Counted from the stretch's first letter, positions 10,261 through 21,264 are shown. The stretch is 64,000 nt of DNA from Trogon surrucura (GCA_020746105.1 CM036628.1:21223191-21287190); one strand, 5' to 3'. Program-made: numbers and translations. Notes: generated from the letters alone by a model not told the origin.

Positions 10261-13009
10261 GGGAAGCCCTCTGCGTGAGTCACGGCCTTAAGTCTTTGAG
10301 CTGCTTTGTTTCCTTTGGTTTAATCTCTTGACTGCAGTAAACACATCGGACAAAGCTCGGCTTGTTCGGGAGCGGCCGGGGCTGGTGCTTTGGGGGGTCA
10401 GAGAACGGGGTCTGGCCGTGGCTGGGAGGAAGGAGAGCAGAGCAGAGCAGAGCGCTTCTGCTCTGGTGCCTCAGGCTCCTCTTCCACCATCTCCAGAGAT
10501 CACCGTGTCCTGGTGGTGCTGAGCCCCTGCTCCTGGAGCTGTTGGACAAGCTGAGCCTGGGCGCGTCAGGAATTCAGCTCGCAAGCCGTAGACCGGGGTG
10601 CTCGTTTACAGAACCTACGGGAAATGGGAATTCTGGCTCCTCGAGTCGCGGTAGCTCTCCCAGTCTGTTCCCCCAGCTCTCAGCCATGCGTCGCCTTTCA
10701 CGCTCGAGCACCGGGGCAGAGTCTGCTGCTGCTGAGGGCTGGTGGGCTGCTTGCGGGGAGGCTGTGAGGCTTGCCGGGGCTGGGAGCCTTCCCTGTCCTT
10801 TCTGTGCCCCAGGGAATGGCTCCAGCTTCACCAGCCGCTCCAGACAGCGCCTTCCCTCTCCCTTCTGCCGGAGCAGCCAGCAGCGGAGCTCTTCCAAAGC
10901 GGCCGGTTGCTTGGTGAGGAAATCGTGCTGGAAGAGCCTCTTCCAGATGTGCACAGCTGTGCACGCTGTGCCAGGCTGTGTGGGGGGAACCGGCCGACGG
11001 GTCCGTGTTGTCACCTTGTCACATGCAGCGGGGCCACCAGGGCAGGAGCTGCTGCCGCTCGGCAGCGCTGACCAAACCTGGCGTGTGCCCCGCGCGGCCC
11101 CCAGGCGTTCGCCCTGCCGACTTCTGACTGAGTCCGGCAAGCAGGACTTCCAGTATTTCCTTTGGCAGAGGAGCCTCCAGCCTAATTATCGCGCTCTTAC
11201 GTCATTTTTTGTTAGTCTAAGCTAAGATTTCCCTGACTCGTTCTCACCCTAATGCTTCTGGTTTTGCTCTGCGTCTTCGTGTGTGAGCGTTCTCCCTCCG
11301 GCAGACACCTGCGGGTGCCGGCAGACCTCCTGCTGCCTCCCCTCTCCCTGGCGTGGGGACGCGAGGTCACGTTTTTTGTGCACTTACCGGGTCCCTGACC
11401 CTCCAAGGGTTTTGCTGTAATGCTCCGAGCGAGTGTGACCGGTAGTTTCAACACGAACCAAGATTTCACGGCGAGGCAGCGGCTTTGCTGGAGACCAGGA
11501 GTGTGGACGTGCCGTGCCTGCTGCAGGCAACTCCCCCCTGCTTCTCTCCTGTCGAGCGTCGCTGAGGGCTGGGTTCTGCAGGGCAGGGGGTCATCTGGAT
11601 GTGCTTTGTTGCCGCAGCAAATGCAGGACTCACCCATGAAGGTCCCTCCAGAGCTCTGCTCTCTCTGCAGCATCTCCCACGGCAGCTTCCCATCTCCTCC
11701 TGCCACACACAGAAGCACAGGTCAGATACCTGTACCAGAGGAGCAAACAGTAGTGATTTTGTTTCTTCGAATTGCTCCCAACAGAAGGGTCCCACTAATA
11801 AAGCATCGAAGACATTGCCCATTGTCGTCTTCTGAAAATTGGCTGAACGAGAGCAAAGCTGGGAGAGCAAAGCCGGGGACGCCCTGGTGCAGACACAGTG
11901 TGTGGGGCTGGGCACGAGTGGGTGCAGAGGAATGTGAACAGTCATCCTCTCCTCAGGGAAAACAACCCGGGGAGTCACTTGTGGTCTCCAGCCCACGCCG
12001 GAGCTTGGGGCGGAGGAGCGAGGGACCAGGGCAGGCCAAGCCGCTTCCTGTGGCTTCTCCTCGGCCACAGCTTTGATCTATTTTTAAGGAAAACTGCTGA
12101 AACGCGGGGAATCAGGTCGCCGGGCACGCGCGGCGCCTGGCAGGGGCTGGGCAGTGCTGGGAAGCCGGGGGGCACTGGGGTTTGGCCAGGCTCCTCCGGC
12201 CCCCAAAGGCAGGGGCAGGCAGGGCTGCGACCCCCCGGCCCCTCCTGTCCCACTGGGCAGGGAGGGGGCCAGGTGGGGAAGGAGCAGCAAAGAACTCGAA
12301 GTCATCTCTCAGCCAGCCGGAGCCCGTTGCTTCCATGGGATTTTTTTTTGGTTTAATCGCATTAGGGAAGGATGAGTTTGTTTTTTCATCTCCGGTTGTT
12401 GTGTCCCCCGGGACCCCCCTCGCTCCAGCCCCTTTGTTTGCGAGCACAAAAATACTTGCACACCAGCAGCCCGGCCGAGAAATCCTGGGACAGGTTGTAA
12501 ATCTGCGAGGCCGGCGGGGTGACACACACCTGCCGGCTGCTGGGCTGCAGCTGGGCAGAGGGGGAAAGGGGAAACGGGCGGCTTTTTTTTCCCCTTCTTT
12601 TTTAATAAAACGAGCATGATTCTCATTTGGCTTTTCAAAAGAAATCGTGTTACTGCGAACCGGGAGGTAGCGGCAACCACCGGCGATGGCTTTCCCACCT
12701 CTTCAAAGCCCAGCAGCCTGGGCCGTGTCCCCTTCAACACAGCACAAATCAGAGGGACTGGGGTGATGCCCCGCGTGGGGCGGTGGGACCCCCATGCTGG
12801 GACCTGGGTGGGGAGAAGCCCGTGGGATGCTGGGGGAGACCACGGCAGAGGAAAATAAACTTTACAGTCTGTGGGGCAGGACTTTGGGGTGGGCTTTGGT
12901 TGGGCGATTGGTTGTGACCATCCTAAACAAAAAGAAAAGGGGTGTTTGTGTTTTTTGTTTGGTTTCATTTTTTAATTGTGCAGAGACAAACCCCTAATGC
13001 GGCAATAGC

Positions 13010-13245
13010 AAAAGGTTTCAGACAGAAGACTTTTATTTAATTGGCATCTTTCTGCCACAGGGAAGGAAATCTGTGCCGGATTGCAGGCCCTAATAAAAGC
13101 CTCGTTTTTGGGAGTGATTCATTAACTTTACTGGGAGCACGTTTAAAAAATAATTTCAGAAAGAAAAGAAAAAAGGCCCAAGATTTCCTGTGCCTGCCTG
13201 TAATATTAAACCTGCTTAGATGCCTGTGGATGTAATTGCACGTTT
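13010..13245. promoter_or_regulatory. Candidate conserved non-coding element
   Basis: A 230-bp AT-rich block with TTTATTTAATTGGC, CCTAATAAAAGCC, GTGATTCATTAACTTTAC and GATGTAATTGCACG. TGTAATTGCA at 13231-13240 combines a homeodomain core with a C/EBP-like half site. Flanks are GC-rich. An enhancer role is inferred from motif density. Confidence 0.35.
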
Positions 13246-14119
13246 CCAAACGCCTGCGTCCGCACCGCCGGCTCCAAACGGCCTCTGAAGCCGCGGCGGT
13301 TTCCCCAGCTGCACGAGGGGCAGGAGAGGGGGGGAACAACTCATCCGATGGGCACGCGGTTCTGTCCCCCTCTGTTTTCCCAGTGTGTGTTCTGACACGG
13401 AGTCGTTCATCTCGTTCCTGGATTCAGATGAAAACGAGCGAGTGGCCACAGCCCATATGGTCAGTGGTCCCGACACAGAAGCTGCTTATTCAGGCTGAAG
13501 TCGCTTTCCCTCGAGCGCAGCAACCCGGCGCTTCTGCGGGGCCGGGCTTTGCCAGGCAGCCCTAGCAAATATTAACGAGGGTAAACCAATTAAGCAAGCT
13601 CTGAAGCGATGGCGTTAGGGCGGGAATTTTTCAGCAGAGCGGGTTTTTTTTCTGGTAGTTTTTTTTTGGTGGTTGTTGCTGAAGAACGCCGATGCGCAGA
13701 AATCGTAAACCTGTTGTGGAAACGTAGTGATTTCAACGAAAGTTTAGTTAGCGAGGATTTTGTTGAGTCGAGGATGGAATTTCTCGTCAAAAAGGGCGAG
13801 AACGGCTCCAAAGCCCTGCTCTGCCCGATCCTCAGCACCTCCAGCCGGCGCCGTCGTCCCTACCGGGATGCAGGGCCGAGGCAGTGTGTCCGTGCAGGGG
13901 GCTCGGAGCCAAGTCAGGGCTCATCAGCCTCAGAGCGGGGGGCTCCGGAACTGGGGCGGGGGCAAAACGAGAGCTGGGCAAAGGCAACAGCTCCTCTCCG
14001 AGGCAGGAGAGCGGGCAGGGCCGGGCCCAGCACCCCTACGTGCTGCCTCTACTTTTTCCTACTTCTGCTTGAATGAACGATTGCGCTTGGCTGAATCACT
14101 GGAGGGGAAAAGAGAAGCC

Positions 14120-14265
14120 ACTGACACCCTGTAGTTAGCAATGAGAAAGCTAAATATAGCTCCTACCATGGGGTTGTGTGATAGAGAAAGGAAAAAACCC
14201 ACTGAGTGGGCATGATGGTCAGTCGCTTCGGATAATCTGATTACACCCGAAAAGGTTAAAGGAAC
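14120..14265. promoter_or_regulatory. Island with perfect MEF2 consensus
   Basis: CTAAATATAG at 14150-14159 is an exact match to the MEF2 consensus CTA(A/T)4TA(A/G). It lies inside the inverted pair AGCTA-AATA-TAGCT. GGATAATCTGATTAC near 14229 adds homeodomain/bicoid-type GATTA words. A muscle, heart or neural enhancer would fit a MEF2 site, but tissue cannot be deduced. Confidence 0.35.
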
Positions 14266-14559
14266 CGCATCCGTTTCCCCAGCTCTCCCTCATCCCGGGG
14301 TGCTCTGCCGAGGTTTGCACCGTCAGGTCCTGCCTTCGGGGTCTCCTGCCTGCCCGGGTCCTGCCTCCTGCCCTCGGATCCTCCTCGCACCGCCCTCACC
14401 TCTAAAACACGCACGATGCGCCCAGTCCTGGGCTCGTTCTTCCCTCTCCGCTCTGTGTCCCCACCTGCTTCAGCCCTGTCCCCACGCTCGGAGCTGGGGA
14501 GGGATGGAGCCGCCTCCAGAGGAAGGGACATACCCCTGGCCGAGCCCTAAGCCATGGTT

Positions 14560-14762
14560 TTTGTTTCAGAGGCACTTCAATTCAATCAAATTTGGGGCAG
14601 ATTTCCACAGAAAAAGCGAAAGGCATAGCTCTGCGACCAGAGCCGCTTCTTGGAAAACGCAGAGCATCTGTTCCATGTCATGGGAGAGCAAGAACTTCTC
14701 AATAAGATAAAATAAATATAATTGGAAATCGAATAGCTTTCCTTTTTTTTTTTTTTTTTCTT
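14560..14762. promoter_or_regulatory. AT-rich island ending in poly(T)
   Basis: Complex AT-rich sequence (TTCAATTCAATCAAATTTGG, then a stretch with AATAAGATAAAATAAATATAA) runs to 14740 and ends in a T tract at 14743-14759. On the minus strand the T tract would be a polyA tail, but the adjoining sequence is not a recognisable gene copy. Candidate regulatory element. Confidence 0.27.
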
Positions 14763-15494
14763 TAATAGCAAAACATGGTGTTTTTCTGTACCCGTGTTCT
14801 CAGAAATGGCTGTGCCGTGCGGAGCGGATTGTTTCCTCAGCGTCTGCCTCAGGCAGATACCAAACATGGGAAATTTCAGCCCAATTGATTCAAGCCTGGC
14901 AAAGCTCTGCACGAGTGGCTGCGGAGCCTCCTGATGGGAAGTGTCGGGCAAACTTAATCACAAGCGGTGGTGCCACAGAAGGGATTGTGCTCTAAACCCT
15001 GGAAAGTTGGCACCGCAGCACCATGTGCCTGCTCTTGCTTTCGCATTTAGATGTTGCAGAATTTGTGCTTTTTCACCACATTATTCCACTCCCTTATTTT
15101 TTTCCCTGCCTTTCTTTTGCCCACCCCCCCCACCCTGAGTTTCTGGCTCTTGCGGCTGCTTGGCTGGAGCGAAGCGTGCCAAGGTTTGGATGACAAATCA
15201 TCTTGTAGCATCTGCTAGGAACTGATAAGACAGGAGCCCGATAAGCCCGACGTGCTGCTCCCGCTGGTCAGGGGGAAGATGCCTTCGGCTGGGGCTGGGG
15301 GACTCTCCCCCCACCGGATCCAGCAGCGTCCCGGGGGTGGAGGCTGGGCTCCAGCCAAGCGCCCCAAATTGGAAAATCAGGCCGAGGGTTTGGGAGCCTT
15401 GGGCAGCCTCTGCCTTGGAGCATGGGGTTTTCTTTCCAGGCTGTTGACTATTTCACGAGGTTAAACACATATGTAAAAGCAAACCACAAGCCCA

Positions 15495-15665
15495 AGTAGT
15501 CATTCTGCCTTGAATAAGTGTCTGCAGTTTTTTAGAAGAGATAACAATGCTGCCTTTGTTTCCTCCTCGCTTCCCTCCCTCCCTACCTCGCTTTTTTTCC
15601 TTCCCTCTCTCCGAGCATGTAAACCATGAGAGCAACAATATTTCATTCCACAAATAGGCTGGGAA
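15495..15665. promoter_or_regulatory. AT-rich island and pyrimidine tract
   Basis: Sequence with TGAATAAGTGTCTGC and GAGAGCAACAATATTTC flanks a CT-rich tract (15557-15615). The complex parts look unlike the GC-rich background. Weak candidate regulatory element. Confidence 0.2.
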
Positions 15666-15814
15666 GTGGGGCCGAGCACGAGGGTAGGGCTCTGGGAAGG
15701 CAAATACCGGTTGTGAACGAAAGAGACGGGCAAGTCTGCTGAGCACAGGGTGCCATCGCTCCTCAGTGAGGTGGGACACAAGCTGGCGTGGTCTCCGTGT
15801 GAGAAGACGGCCAG

Positions 15815-16025
15815 TAAATGGCATATTTTACTCTCCAAGGTCTTTTTTTACAGGCAGTGTCACCGCACTGCCTGCCTAGCTTTCATCTCATCCTGTTTCC
15901 AACTGAAAAATCGATCTGGCATGAAATAATGGCAGTCTGGTAGAGCAACTCCCTCTGAATTCTGCGGGCAGAGCTCTCCTCAGAGCCCAGCTGTTGCCCA
16001 TAATAATAATAAGTGTTTCTTAGAA
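15815..16025. promoter_or_regulatory. Candidate element with perfect hairpin
   Basis: A 9-bp perfect inverted repeat, CAGGCAGTG (15851-15859) and CACTGCCTG (15866-15874), flanks a 6-nt loop, TCACCG. Downstream are AAATCGATCTGGC, GAAATAATGGC and CATAATAATAATAAG. The stem is too short for a microRNA precursor by itself. It may be a paired protein site or a local RNA or cruciform fold within a regulatory island. Confidence 0.33.
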
Positions 16026-16599
16026 GGGCCTCTGCCTCTCTTGAATGAGGGCCAGTGTTCTCCCTGGGCGCTGGAGCTCGCTGGGCTGCGGTGCCTGCGG
16101 TGGGCGCGGGGAGGGGGTGATGGACCAGGAGCTGCTCTTGTACCACCAGGACTAGACTCGGGCTCTCCAACGCAGACGTCGGGCTGGCATACGCTTTAAG
16201 AGCGGATGATGCTTGTGCTAGCGTGTGTTACGGAGTGGAATGCCGAGCAGACTAGCAGGGGTCAGGGCTGCAGAGCGAGTGGGGTGAGGAAATGCTTCGT
16301 GTCCCTGCAAGGACTCCGTCACCACCCCGAGAGTGGGGCTGGGGAGAGTCAGGCTTGAATTCGCCGAGCTTGTCCTTCATCCGGGGCTCAGGTGCCCCAG
16401 AGCCAGGGGTTTCAAAGGCTGTGTCGGGGCTTAGGTTTAAATCTCTTTCATGCAAAAGTGGGACATTTGTCCCTGCTCTGCAGGGTGATGGTGTCACAGG
16501 GACCTCACAGGGGCATGAATGGAAATGTGAGAGGCTGGATGCTGGAGGCACACGGGTTAGGTCTATACCCTGATCCAAAAGCAGGGTTGAACCCTAAGG

Positions 16600-16800
16600 G
16601 AGGAGTATCCTGGACAAAAGATGGGTTATCATCAAATAAAAATTTCAGTAAGCCAAGAGCTGCGACTTTGGCCCGAAATAACTCAGTCAATTCCTGAAAA
16701 TAACACCAACATTCCAATATGTCTCATTTAATGCCATTTTTGAAATGTGTCGTGCCCCTTCCTTTGGAGGTCAGGCTTAATCATTACCCACTCACATTAG
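16600..16800. promoter_or_regulatory. AT-rich island with TEAD-like site
   Basis: Contains GGTTATCATCAAATAAAAATTTC, a CATTCCA word at 16710-16716 (TEAD consensus CATTCC(A/T)), and CTCATTTAATGCC. Flanked by GC-rich DNA on both sides. Candidate enhancer by composition and motif content. Confidence 0.3.
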
Positions 16801-17144
16801 ATATGTTGCTGTGCGCTCGCCCTTTGCCGAACGCTCGCTGGCTGTGCCAGCAAATTCCCTCGACGGGGCTACCCCCTCCTCGGCTGCAGCTGGGGGTCTG
16901 GATTCCTCCAGAATCCCACCTCGGGACACAGGGAAAATGCTCCAGCCGCAGCCCTGGGAGCTGAGGTGGTGACAGGGGCGTGGGGGTCCTCGACACCCTC
17001 TGGCAAAGTGTGAAGCGAATCGGGCTGGGGACGTTCCAACAACCAGCGCGACCACACGCGCCGTGCCCGCTGGATCCCCGCGGATCCGGGGGCTGCAGCC
17101 GAGCATCTTGCTCCTCGCCACACTGGAATTGCTTCCTTGGCACA

Positions 17145-17620
17145 CGCTCTCAATTTGATATGACAGGAAAATAGTTAGTATTCTCTTATATATGCTTTTT
17201 TAAATTATTTTCTTTGTGTGTGTGTGTGTGTGTACTTGGTTTATTGTTACTCATTAGCATGCTCTGATAACGGTGCAATCAACCTCTTGCCTGCATCGGC
17301 GCCAAATAATTTTCTCTTACTAAACCAAACTGTTTTGGTTCACGTCGAAAGAATTGTATAGGAATTTTTATTTTACTGGAAATTTTAGCTTTTTATGGAA
17401 ATCCAGGATAAATATTGGTACTGCCTGCAGGCTGAAAAATCTACTTTCTGGTCAGATCTAGCGTATCTGCTCCCATACATAAGAATATTCCCATGGTACT
17501 GACCAACAACCTTGTGGTCAGAACTAATACATAAATACATGAAAATAGCTACAGCGTAATCCAAAATTATCCAAGTTTATGTGTCTAATACTCGACACCA
17601 AAATACCCGGAGCTGCCATA
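17145..17620. promoter_or_regulatory. Long AT-rich candidate conserved element
   Basis: At about 475 bp this is one of the longest AT-rich blocks. It holds a POU/SOX-rich region (TTATTGTTACTCATTAGCATGC), a 7-bp hairpin AACCAAA/TTTGGTT at 17323-17340, and another, CTGACCA/TGGTCAG, at 17499-17521. Between them are GGAATTTTTATTTTAC and TTTTTATGGAAATCC. There is no open frame or splice pattern. It looks like a typical deeply conserved non-coding element, which alignment would confirm or refute. Confidence 0.45.
17215..17233 (+). repeat. (TG) dinucleotide microsatellite
   Basis: Nineteen bases of perfect alternating T and G, inside the AT-rich island that starts near 17,145. Likely length-variable. 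Confidence 0.95.
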
Positions 17621-18400
17621 CATTTTAGCTGCAGGAAGGGGATCTGAGCGGGACCATACTGCTTGAATTTCTGCCCCGTCTGTAAAACCCACCCAGCTTT
17701 GGGGTTCCTCTTGCTGCACTGGGGCGCACACGTGGTCCGTGGGGTGCTCTGGCCTGAGGGGGTCACGGGGACTCCCAGAAGAGGCAGGGGGTACCCGGCG
17801 AGGGGAAGGGGGAGTGAAGGGGTGTCTGGACCAGAGAGGGTGGGTGCATGATGACGGGAGCGAGCAGCGCTGGCGGTGCCTGCGCGGGGGCAGGGGCGTT
17901 AATCTGGCACCCGGAGATGTGTCTGATATTTTATTTATTAGAAAAGAACCTTTTTCCATTCCCCGCTTCTCTAGAAAAAAAGAAAGAGCAAGAGGAAAAA
18001 AAAAAAAGAAAAAACCTCCTAGGCTCATTAAAGGCAAATGTTCCCACTTAGGAAAAACTGAGGTTTTTTCACCCGCCACTTATAAGAAACAGCAGACAGA
18101 CGTGTTATCCCCATCCCCTCCTCCCCTCCCGTCCCCCCTCGGCACGCCACAGCCCAGCCTGCGCGGCCGGGGCACACGGCTCGGGCTGCTCCGACACTTC
18201 CGAGCTGTGGTACCCAGCGGGTCCCGGCCGGAGAGGCTGCTGTGGCCTCTCAGCATCCCCATCGCCTCGAGGTGCTCCGAGTCACCGAGGAGCGGTGCAG
18301 CCTCCGGCCACCTCCCGTCCCCAAGAGCCAAACCCCAGGGGGAATAGAAGTGGGAGCTCGCAGGGAGCGGGGGCCGGTGCTGGGAGGGAGGAATTCCAAG

Positions 18401-18433
18401 ATGCCGGTTGGCAAAGGGCAGAAGTGGTCCCGG
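18401..18433 (+). other. Possible start exon, weak
   Basis: An ATG with A at -3 opens an 11-codon frame (MPVGKGQKWSR) that runs straight into GTAAGA, a good splice-donor word, at 18434. CpG-moderate DNA lies upstream. No matching downstream exon or known protein start was recognised, and ATG plus donor combinations this short arise by chance. Confidence 0.1.
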
Positions 18434-18501
18434 GTAAGATCTGAGCTGGGAAGGGGGTTGAGAGGGAAAAGAGCTTTTGGGAAAGGTCCCTGTGAGCAGT
18501 C

Positions 18502-18542
18502 GGGGAGGGGCAGGCAGGGGGGTGAGCTGGGGGGCCGAGGGG
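18502..18542 (+). other. Predicted G-quadruplex motif
   Basis: Five G runs of at least four G residues are separated by loops of 1, 6, 6 and 4 nt, which satisfies the usual G4 pattern on the plus strand. Such motifs are common near promoters; nothing else here marks a promoter. Confidence 0.55.
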
Positions 18543-18589
18543 TGGCTGGAAGGGAGAGGCTCTTCTGGAGCATTAGAAAGAAATCTACC

Positions 18590-19150
18590 TCCACGGGACA
18601 TGAAAATAAGCTTTGTTTTAAAAAGCAAACAAGCAAACACATGTTCAGCCCAGCTACATAGGAACTCTCCAAGTTCTTATTTATTATTTCTGCTAAGGCA
18701 ACATTCAGGGACTCCTCCAAGATTGAAAGGGTTCCCTGTGCTCGGCTTTGTAGCAGCGTGGAGCAAGAGACAGCCCTTTAGCAGGAGATCAGACACAACA
18801 AACAAGAGTAACAGAAAGAATGAAGGGTGGGAAGACAAAGGAAACAATAATAAGCTGCGTGTTTGCTCTTGCCAGCTATGTACACATCAAGAGGGGTTTG
18901 AATGCTCGATGGTTTAGCAGCTTTTAAAGTTTTCTGTAAACCCAGCTTTGAGCAAGGATGAAGTGGAAATAAATAAAAACATTTCAATTAATAGAGCCGT
19001 ACCACTCCCTCCTGAACGCTTCTATCTGAGTGCTCTGTGCAAGCGAGAACATTTCTGCTGTGTGCTGCATACTTGCATACTAATGCAGCAGTGCTGTGAA
19101 ATCAAGAGCTCACACCACCTCTGATTTAACGTTAGAGTGTGATTACAGTC
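18590..19150. promoter_or_regulatory. AT-rich region with 8-bp inverted repeat
   Basis: Moderately AT-rich DNA. TGCTGCAT (19063-19070) and ATGCAGCA (19083-19090) form a perfect inverted repeat around a 12-nt spacer. Nearby are ATTTCAATTAATAGAGC (about 18979) and CTGATTTAACG. Patchy candidate regulatory DNA; no gene. Confidence 0.25.
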
Positions 19151-19680
19151 GGGAAAGTGATTCTGCGGGGGGGAAGAGACGTACTATTAGCACCGTAACA
19201 GCTCCCGGCTCCGCATCCCTTCCTCCTCTGTTGCTGGGGGGTGGAAGCGTGCTCAGCTCGCAGCCTGGAAGAGGATTTCCCTGCCTGCCCCTGGCTCAGG
19301 TGCACAGCCCAGAGTCGAGGTGGTTCCTCGTGGCCCTTCCTCTGCCCTCCCAGCGTCGCGGGGATGGAGGTTTGGGGATGACACCCCCAGCCAGCCGCGA
19401 TGCTGAAGTGATCGCCTCTGCACCAGCTCCTCTGAGATCCGGGGAGACAACGCAAAAGGGGGTCCTGCTGTGGCTTTTCGGGTCGTGCGGGCACTCTGTG
19501 CAATCCCATTATCACCTGGAAGCACAAGTGAGCAGCTTGTAATGAGTTGTCAGTGATTAACAGAGAGTTGTTCTGCTGTCCCAGGTGAATCTGAGCAAGG
19601 TACAGCAAAACCTTGGCCTTTAGTGCTGGTCTAGTCTTCCCTGCGCCTACAGCAAAGCTCTCAAAGAAGCCAAGCCGAGC

Positions 19681-19735
19681 TTTTTTTTTAAAAAAAAAAA
19701 AAAAAAGAAAAGAAAAGGAAAGGAAAAAAAGCAAC
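19681..19735. repeat. T9-A17 tract with A/G-rich tail
   Basis: Nine T residues run directly into seventeen A residues (19681-19706), followed by AAAAG-type sequence. T(n)A(n) is self-complementary and can extrude. It borders the cluster of old repeats that follows. Confidence 0.85.
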
Positions 19736-19746
19736 AAATCCCTGTG

Positions 19747-19812
19747 ATTGTTATTTGTTATTTACCCTGCACTTCAAGGTTGATAAGCGCTGTACAAAAC
19801 TCAGACGAAGAA
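19747..19812 (-). mobile_element. Old SINE/LINE 3-prime tail relic
   Basis: Begins with a degenerate ATTGTTATTTGTTATTTA tail, then GATAAGCGCTGTACAAAACTC. The words GCGCTGTACAAA after a TATTATT-type tail are diagnostic of an abundant old amniote repeat tail (MIR/CORE-SINE or L2/L3-related), here in antisense. Strongly diverged. Confidence 0.5.
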
Positions 19813-19819
19813 ATATTTC

Positions 19820-19880
19820 TTCTGACCCTGCTGAAGTCAAAATGAATTTTGCTGCTGACTTCAGAGGGGCCAGCTTCTCA
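19820..19880. mobile_element. Old CR1/L3-type 3-prime UTR relic
   Basis: The pattern CTGCTGAAGTCAAAATG, then ATTTTGCTGCTGACTTCAG, then AGGGGCCAG follows the twofold GAAGTCAATGG / CATTGACTTCA arrangement of a widespread old amniote repeat 3-prime region. It directly follows the tail relic at 19,747-19,812 and may belong to the same insertion. Confidence 0.45.
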
Positions 19881-20329
19881 CTCTGTGTCTTCTCAGTCTG
19901 CTTCACACCAAGCAGGAATCTTCAGGCACTTTGAAGGAGTCAGCCTCCTGCTGGGGCAGGTATTTTTCTTGGTTGGAAGCGACCTGAACGGCCGTCTCTG
20001 GCTCGCAGTTTTGCCTATGGTTGTTTTCAGGGAAGAAGAAAGGAGGGAGCTCCTGTGCACGGTGGGTGGCGTGAGGAAAGGGTTGAGGGGAAGGAGAACG
20101 GTAACGAGAGAGGAGTGCGGGGCGCAGCAGGCTGGGGGGACACGGAGGCAAAGCAGGCTGGAGAAGGACCAGGCTGGAGACCTGTGCGCAGTGGGGAGAG
20201 CAAGAGGAGAGCCGACCCACGGATGTTCCCAGTGGATTGACATTTTGCCCGTGATGCTGGGTTCTCCTTCTCCTCAGCGGCCCACCAGTCCACAAAGGCG
20301 CGTTTTGCCCCTCTTCTCCACTGCCTCAG

Positions 20330-20935
20330 CCTGTCCCCCAGCGCTCGCCCTCAGACCGTGGGCATCATCTCCGACTCAGACGCTGGCTCGGGTCTGTGCA
20401 TCCAGCATCCCTCTGTCTCACCTCGTAACTCCAAGGGATGACCTTGCCTGTCCATCCACAGCTGAAGCTGCCAGGCTGTTATCTTCTCGTGGCTTGTTTC
20501 TTGACACATCCTTTTCACGAGCCTCAACGAATGGGAGGGTAGCCTGCTAATATCCCTCCAGAAGACTGTTACCAAGATAATTTTTTTAGCCCTTCACTGG
20601 GACTGCAGCCAACCATAGCTTTCCCTTTCCTCACTGGTTCCACCTTTTCACTCCCATCCAACAAGGTGTTTGTCTTCATCTATCAGCCCCTCCTAGAGCC
20701 AACTCCCCCCTATCACTCTCTCAGACAGAAGTGCAGGGTCAGCTCTGCCTCTTCCAACCTGCGATAACTGGCTTTTATCGCTCACTACCTGTATTTTCCA
20801 ACAACTCTGTATTTCTTCATCTTCCTTCAGATGGAGAAAGTGCCCAGAGATACCTAGCGGTGCTTCTTCGAGCCCCTCATTAAAGAGCTCCTCTGCTGCA
20901 CTGCCTACACAAAACATGGGTGCAGACCCCTGACT
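20330..20935 (+). mobile_element. L2-type LINE ORF2 relic (broken)
   Basis: Conceptual translation in shifting plus-strand frames gives SLQKTVTKIIFLALHWDC, then HWxxxxxxPIQ, then VFIYQPLLEPTPPYHSLSD. These match, in order, the C-terminal reverse-transcriptase region of L2/CR1-superfamily LINEs (NAAAKIIFLA-like, LHWLPVxxRIQFK-like, VFIYKSLHGLAPPYLSDL-like). Stops and frameshifts separate the pieces, so it is a dead fossil. The domain normally helps copy LINE RNA into DNA. The precise family (L2 versus a close relative) needs a repeat-library search. Confidence 0.7.
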
Positions 20936-21140
20936 GCTGCCTGGCTGGGGAGGGATCCTCTCTTTTTGCTCCTCTTCCTCTCCAGCTCAGTCCTCCTGCC
21001 TCATCCTCAGAGTGCAATAATCTGGAGGTATCAGCCATCTCCTGCTTCAGGCAGCCCCCAGGTCACTGTCGTGCCGATGCATGATGCAGCTGTGTGCTAC
21101 CATAAAGCAGATGATAGCAATAATAATTAATAGGACATTT
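20936..21140 (+). mobile_element. Possible 3-prime extension of the L2-type relic
   Basis: Sequence after the ORF2 remnant continues with pyrimidine-rich DNA and ends with GATGATAGCAATAATAATTAATAGG, which resembles the AT-rich GATGATAATAATAA end of L2-type elements. It is plausible as the remaining 3-prime UTR, but too diverged to be sure. Confidence 0.3.
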
Positions 21141-21264
21141 GGGGCAACTGCAGGGAAATTGCAGTGCTTTGGGTGAACGAGAGGGTTTGGTCTTCGTATA
21201 ATGTCCTCTCAGACTGCAGGTGCTCTCTAGTTGCCAAAGTTTTCTCACGTCTACGTTTTTTTTT

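Larger units (their letters stand above)
9613..19680. other. Non-coding block with scattered islands, no gene
   Basis: Apart from elements listed separately, this is ordinary GC-rich DNA. The longest frame, 10362-11225 plus, has no domain, an unbiased composition and overlapping antisense frames of similar length, so I do not call it. The stretches 10,270-13,000, 13,250-14,110, 14,770-15,490 and 17,630-18,590 hold nothing I can name apart from CpG-moderate sequence near 10,580-11,110 and 18,100-18,300. Confidence 0.55.

Noticed and set aside
10362-11225. 287-codon open frame on the plus strand
   Set aside because: No domain, signal or compositional bias typical of protein; other frames on both strands are also open here because GC-rich DNA has few stops.
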